Assembly (NCBI GenBank): GCA_017447775.1
Contig: JAFSMU010000001.1
Span: 26,529 to 90,528, forward strand
DNA length: 64,000 bases
Direction of reading: 5' to 3'
Source of the DNA: Clostridia bacterium
GTDB lineage: Bacteria; Bacillota; Clostridia; Oscillospirales; CAG-272
Within the stretch, counting starts at the first letter, position 1. Each line of letters opens with the position of its first letter. Below, piece by piece: positions 61,525-64,000 of the stretch. The notes beneath the pieces were generated by a model. The model saw only the letters and a list, made by a program, of their open reading frames with translations, made no database searches and had not been told where the DNA came from. Made by a program: the position numbers and the translations under genes.

Positions 61525-62023
61525 ATGAAGAAAATCGGTTTAGCGTTATTTATGTGTATTATTATGCTTATTCTACCATCTTGTCTTAAAGGACAAAACC
61601 CACGAGTATCAAAAGTTTTGCATTCGGAAAACAGTTGTTGGAAAGCGGAACAGGTCAATATGGTATTGTGCTTTTCTGATGGCAGTTCACCTACCTCTAA
61701 GATCGATCACGGTTTCGGTTCTTTTGAATATCCTGTCGGCTCAGGTCGTTTTGAAACAGGATATTTTAACGGAAAATTAACATATAATGAGAATCAGTAT
61801 TATTTAAATTCTGAAATGTATATGGCTGGCGGTTTGATTTATATAAATGCATATATAAAGGATAGTGAAATCATAAGTGCGAGGAAGGTTGATAAGGCAG
61901 ATTTTTTGGTAGATGTGATAAAAAAAAAACCATTTTACTATTGAACTAAGAAGTTCAGATTTCTTGTCATTTCCCGAAGAAACAAAAATTGATTTTTATA
62001 GAATCATTGATTACGATAAGTAA
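61525..62023 (+). pseudogene. Small lipoprotein gene with a poly-A frameshift
   Basis: The frame from ATG 61525 gives a signal peptide with lipobox LPSC and ends early at 61944 after a run of ten A (61920-61929). Removing one A continues the reading to TAA at 62021-62023, as ...NHFTIELRSSDFLSFP..., KIDFYRIIDYDK. That tail aligns with the C-terminus of the next gene (SFVVEFARSSCLNLP, KMEIHFNRIIEE). Restored length is about 165 residues, equal to its paralogue. Conserved cores are W-K-A-E, IDHGFGSFEY and YFNGKLTYNENQYYL. Function unknown. AGGAGGT precedes the start. Confidence 0.8.
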
Positions 62024-62059
62024 CATACAAAAAGTATTTCAGAGCACGCGCGGTATTAA

Positions 62060-62560
62060 ATGAAAAACACAAAAAAGATAATAATATTGTTATTTTGTTT
62101 ATATTTCATTTCATGTAATCTTTTTTCATGCCTACTGGGACCGGATAAAGAGTTGAAAAACCTATTGTATTCAAAAAACAGCCGGTGGAAAGCCTCTGAA
62201 ATAGATATGATAATGTTCTTTTCCGACGATTATGGTGTTTCATCATATACAATCGATCATGGGCTCGGCTATTATACGTATACAGATGAAAGAAAACCGC
62301 AAAAGTGTTATTTTAATGGCAGACTAACATGGGATGATTCTGAGTATTATTTATGCGCTATTCTTAGTCCGGAGTCATCATATTTGATTCATGCTTCAGT
62401 ATATAGTAATAATTTTGAAAACAGTTTTATAGGAAGTGCAAGATTTCACGTAAAGAAAGTTTATGATGAAAACAGTTTCGTTGTTGAATTTGCGAGATCA
62501 AGTTGTTTAAATTTACCATCGAAAATGGAAATCCATTTCAACAGAATCATAGAAGAGTAA
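62060..62560 (+). CDS. Small lipoprotein, intact paralogue of the preceding gene
   Basis: 166 residues. Signal peptide with FSC (two candidate lipid Cys, residues 19 and 24). Mature part: SKNSRWKASEIDMIMFFSDD, TIDHGLGYYTYTD, CYFNGRLTWDDSEYYLCAIL, then a C-terminal IHFNRIIEE. The paired arrangement with 61525 indicates a local duplication. AT-rich relative to the rest of the window, so possibly acquired. No function recognised; small secreted or lipidated paralogues beside gene remnants can be orphan immunity proteins (inference). Weak ribosome site. Confidence 0.8.
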   Translation: MKNTKKIIILLFCLYFISCNLFSCLLGPDKELKNLLYSKNSRWKASEIDMIMFFSDDYGVSSYTIDHGLGYYTYTDERKPQKCYFNGRLTWDDSEYYLCAILSPESSYLIHASVYSNNFENSFIGSARFHVKKVYDENSFVVEFARSSCLNLPSKMEIHFNRIIEE

Positions 62561-62592
62561 CGGGCTACACCTACGACGCAAACAAAAAATAG
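62557..62592 (+). other. Short GC-richer stretch with an Rhs-like peptide in frame
   Basis: Overlapping the stop of the previous gene, one frame reads V-T-G-Y-T-Y-D-A-N-K-K-stop. GYTYDAN is the classic Rhs/YD repeat phrase, and the codons are GC-rich, unlike the surrounding islet. At 11 codons this may be chance or a relic of a deleted Rhs gene. Confidence 0.3.
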
Positions 62593-62704
62593 TCACATTT
62601 TATGCAGCAGTATCTTTTTTTGCATTTTTTGGCTTTTTTTGAAGAAAAATAAAGATTTTGTGCGGCTCTATAAGTGAAATCAAAAAATGAAAGGATTTAT
62701 CATT

Positions 62705-63274
62705 ATGAAAAACATCAAGCGCGCAATATCATATTTCACATTTTGTTTGACCGTTTTATTATCAATTATTCTTGTTTCCTGTGGAGAAAAAAATATGAAA
62801 ATTAAATTATCGCCCTGTGAAAAAAGCATTTTTGAATTGACAAGCATTGTTTATTCGATAGATGAGTTGAATAATATTTCCCAATTTGAAGGTACAATGA
62901 AAAGATTAAATGAGAAATATCCAATTGAGTGTGTTAGGGAAACAAATTCTGGATATACGATCACTTATAGGGGTGAGAATTCATATTTATTAATATGTTA
63001 TGACGATGGCAATGGTAATTTGGAAAAAGTGTATTCAAAAATATATTCTTACTCGTTTGATAAGTCATTTTATGACAAAATCGATTTAGGATCATCGTTT
63101 GATTATATTAAAAGTATTGATCCGAATGGAGATTATGATTTTATCAATATGCGCGGATATTTGGGTAGTGATCCCCCATTAAAATCTTTTCATGTGACAA
63201 GCGATGGATTTCTTGTTTGCTTTACTTATGATAGCAATTTATTGGTGGTGGAAAAAACCTTTTCGTTCATATAG
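62705..63274 (+). CDS. Lipoprotein of unknown function
   Basis: 189 residues. A signal peptide with lipobox ILVSC (Cys about 26) and a beta-rich soluble domain (YTITYRGENSYLLICYDDGNG, LKSFHVTSDGFLVCFTYDS). It is AT-rich like the two preceding genes but not clearly homologous to them. The ATG at 62705 is preferred because AAAGGA lies 9 nt upstream; an ATG at 62687 is also in frame. About 110 nt of AT-rich sequence separate it from the previous gene. Function not recognised. Confidence 0.78.
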   Translation: MKNIKRAISYFTFCLTVLLSIILVSCGEKNMKIKLSPCEKSIFELTSIVYSIDELNNISQFEGTMKRLNEKYPIECVRETNSGYTITYRGENSYLLICYDDGNGNLEKVYSKIYSYSFDKSFYDKIDLGSSFDYIKSIDPNGDYDFINMRGYLGSDPPLKSFHVTSDGFLVCFTYDSNLLVVEKTFSFI

Positions 63275-63318
63275 GTCTTATGATTTCTTAATTGGCATTC
63301 TAATCAATCAATATTAAT

Positions 63319-63351
63319 AAAAAAATCACGCCGAAATCAATTGCTTTCGGC
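63319..63351 (-). terminator. Terminator-like hairpin on the minus strand
   Basis: GCCGAAA/TTTCGGC with an 8-nt loop, followed on the minus strand by a T-rich run. A GC-rich segment lies upstream (63351-63395) with no ORF; a minus-strand small RNA is possible but unsupported by a good promoter. Confidence 0.35.
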
Positions 63352-63427
63352 GGAGCGGTAGTCCTACGACGCGCGACGGAATAACCGTGCTTATCCAAAA
63401 ATAATTGATAAATATATAATACCCCAC

Positions 63428-63456
63428 TTGACAAAAACCCGATGATATGATAATAT
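63428..63456 (+). promoter_or_regulatory. Promoter for the DUF6514 gene
   Basis: TTGACA, 17-nt spacer, TAATAT, 44 nt before the ATG. Confidence 0.75.
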
Positions 63457-63500
63457 AAATGTAAAATCATGGAAGTGATTACAAGAAAAGGAAGCTGCTG

Positions 63501-63722
63501 ATGATATATCAACTATTGACCGAAACAATTGACATCGGCGGGGCGGCTCGCATAACTTATGGCATAGCAGCCGTAACCGAAAACGGAAAAACGATAACGT
63601 CAATACGCGATATATCTTGCAATCGGGAAAAAGCGCAGGCATTCGTCGACCTTTGCAACACCTTGGGACTTTCACTTTTACATATCGACGACGCAGTTGA
63701 CGATTTTCTTGCAGAACAATAA
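63501..63722 (+). CDS. DUF6514 family protein
   Basis: 73 residues. It has the small-protein pattern of DUF6514 known from Clostridia: an N-terminal YQLLTETID strand, ARITYGIAAVTENGKTITSIRDIS, EKAQAFVDLCN, and LSLLHIDDAVDDFL at the end. Cytoplasmic, function unknown. AAGGA lies 8 nt before the ATG. Flanked by its own promoter and terminator. Confidence 0.8.
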   Translation: MIYQLLTETIDIGGAARITYGIAAVTENGKTITSIRDISCNREKAQAFVDLCNTLGLSLLHIDDAVDDFLAEQ

Positions 63723-63730
63723 CACAAATT

Positions 63731-63761
63731 AAAGCCGCGACATTCGTCGCGGCTTTTTCAT
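63731..63761 (+). terminator. Terminator of the DUF6514 gene
   Basis: AAAGCCGCGAC-ATTC-GTCGCGGCTTT with T-run. Confidence 0.92.
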
Positions 63762-63786
63762 TGGCATTAGCGGACACAAAAAACAA

Positions 63787-63820
63787 AAAAGTCTGAAAAG
63801 CAAGCGCTCATCAGACTTTT
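63787..63820 (+). repeat. Hairpin AAAAGTCTGA/TCAGACTTTT
   Basis: A 10-bp stem with a 14-nt loop, T-rich on the plus strand, just before the interspersed repeat copy 2. Terminator-like. Confidence 0.6.
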
Positions 63821-63835
63821 CTACCCTTCGCATCA

Positions 63836-63932
63836 GTCGCATACCTTTTTTGCGCGCCGTGCAGACACGCCTTCAAAAAATGTTGCTTTGTGATGAAAAA
63901 TCGGCAAAAAACAGCCATTCGGGCTGTTTTTT
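63836..63932 (+). repeat. Interspersed repeat, copy 2
   Basis: It shares GTCGCAT, TTTTT-GCGCGC, GCCTTC, TTGCTTTG and the terminal ACAGCC-ATTC-GGGCTGTTTTTT hairpin with 43064-43164, same order and orientation. No ORF. Confidence 0.7.
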
Positions 63933-64000
63933 CCTCGATTTTCAGATTACGGGGCTCGCTTTTTCAAAGCCTCGCCCGAAGAGAAACCCCATAGAAAAAG

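Noticed and set aside
63351..63395. Small RNA gene in the GC-rich patch after the lipoprotein islet
   Set aside because: There is a terminator-like hairpin on the minus strand but no convincing promoter, so it is kept only as a weak terminator call.

Overview
The window reads as chromosomal DNA of an anaerobic, Gram-positive member of the Clostridia, most likely an uncultured gut or rumen Oscillospirales/Christensenellales-type bacterium. Grounds for this are two T-box leaders, a flavodiiron protein for O2/NO detoxification, CarD, SpoIVFB-like and YtvI-like sporulation-type membrane proteins, several Clostridia-typical families (DUF896, DUF3842, DUF6062, DUF6514, DUF3048), purine-rich Shine-Dalgarno sites (GGAGG) and sigma-A promoters with 17-nt spacers. 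By eye most genes are close to 50% GC. The stretch from about 61.4 to 63.5 kb is clearly AT-rich.

Layout. 0-2 kb: a two-component system (LytS-type kinase plus a REC-winged-helix regulator cut by the window edge). 2-5.5 kb: a ZIP metal transporter behind a perfect 6+4+6 operator-like palindrome, then a GH78 rhamnosidase. 5.5-9 kb, minus strand: AI-2E/YtvI-like protein, M50 protease, cyclophilin, DUF896, DUF3842 and an ECF S component with a structured leader. 9-15.7 kb: a BspA-type LRR lipoprotein, pfkA with DUF6062, an Sfp-type transferase, a HAD phosphatase, an SDR enzyme and prfC. 15.7-18 kb is the most unusual region. It holds a DUF559 nuclease gene bounded by paired palindromes that supply its start and stop codons. 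This is followed by tandem copies of the 5' end of a signal-less M6 protease gene, each carrying its own two-hairpin unit. 18-22 kb: CarD, a secreted M6 paralogue and a PMM-like HAD enzyme.

22-25 kb: a TrpXYZ-type ABC importer behind a T-box whose specifier looks like UAC (Tyr). 25-28 kb: argS and yebC. 28-31 kb: phosphoribosyltransferase, Sapep dipeptidase and GH10. 31-35.6 kb: a Phe (UUC) T-box, a small membrane protein, pheS and pheT. 35.7-43 kb: GH2 mannosidase-type enzyme, lipoprotein, radA and a four-domain flavodiiron protein. 43-45 kb: tRNA-Cys with an adjacent interspersed repeat, and an HtrA protease. 45-57 kb: GNAT, OGG-like glycosylase, zinc-ribbon protein, CDF transporter, M23 lipoprotein, GH94, CPBP protease, tadA, DUF3048, FAD-Rieske oxidoreductase and DUF3592. 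57-61 kb: a lipoprotein and an ABC-2 exporter. 61.4-63.3 kb: an AT-rich islet of small lipoproteins, one frameshifted, with gene remnants. 63.5-64 kb: DUF6514 and a second copy of the interspersed repeat.

How it works together: four glycoside hydrolases/phosphorylases (GH78, GH10, GH2, GH94) all lack signal peptides, so sugar processing appears to be intracellular and to feed glycolysis (pfkA). Amino-acid supply is sensed through T-boxes. Secreted or membrane proteases (M6, HtrA, M23, CPBP) and many lipoproteins point to a surface-active host-associated lifestyle. No CRISPR array, integrase, transposase or prophage was seen.
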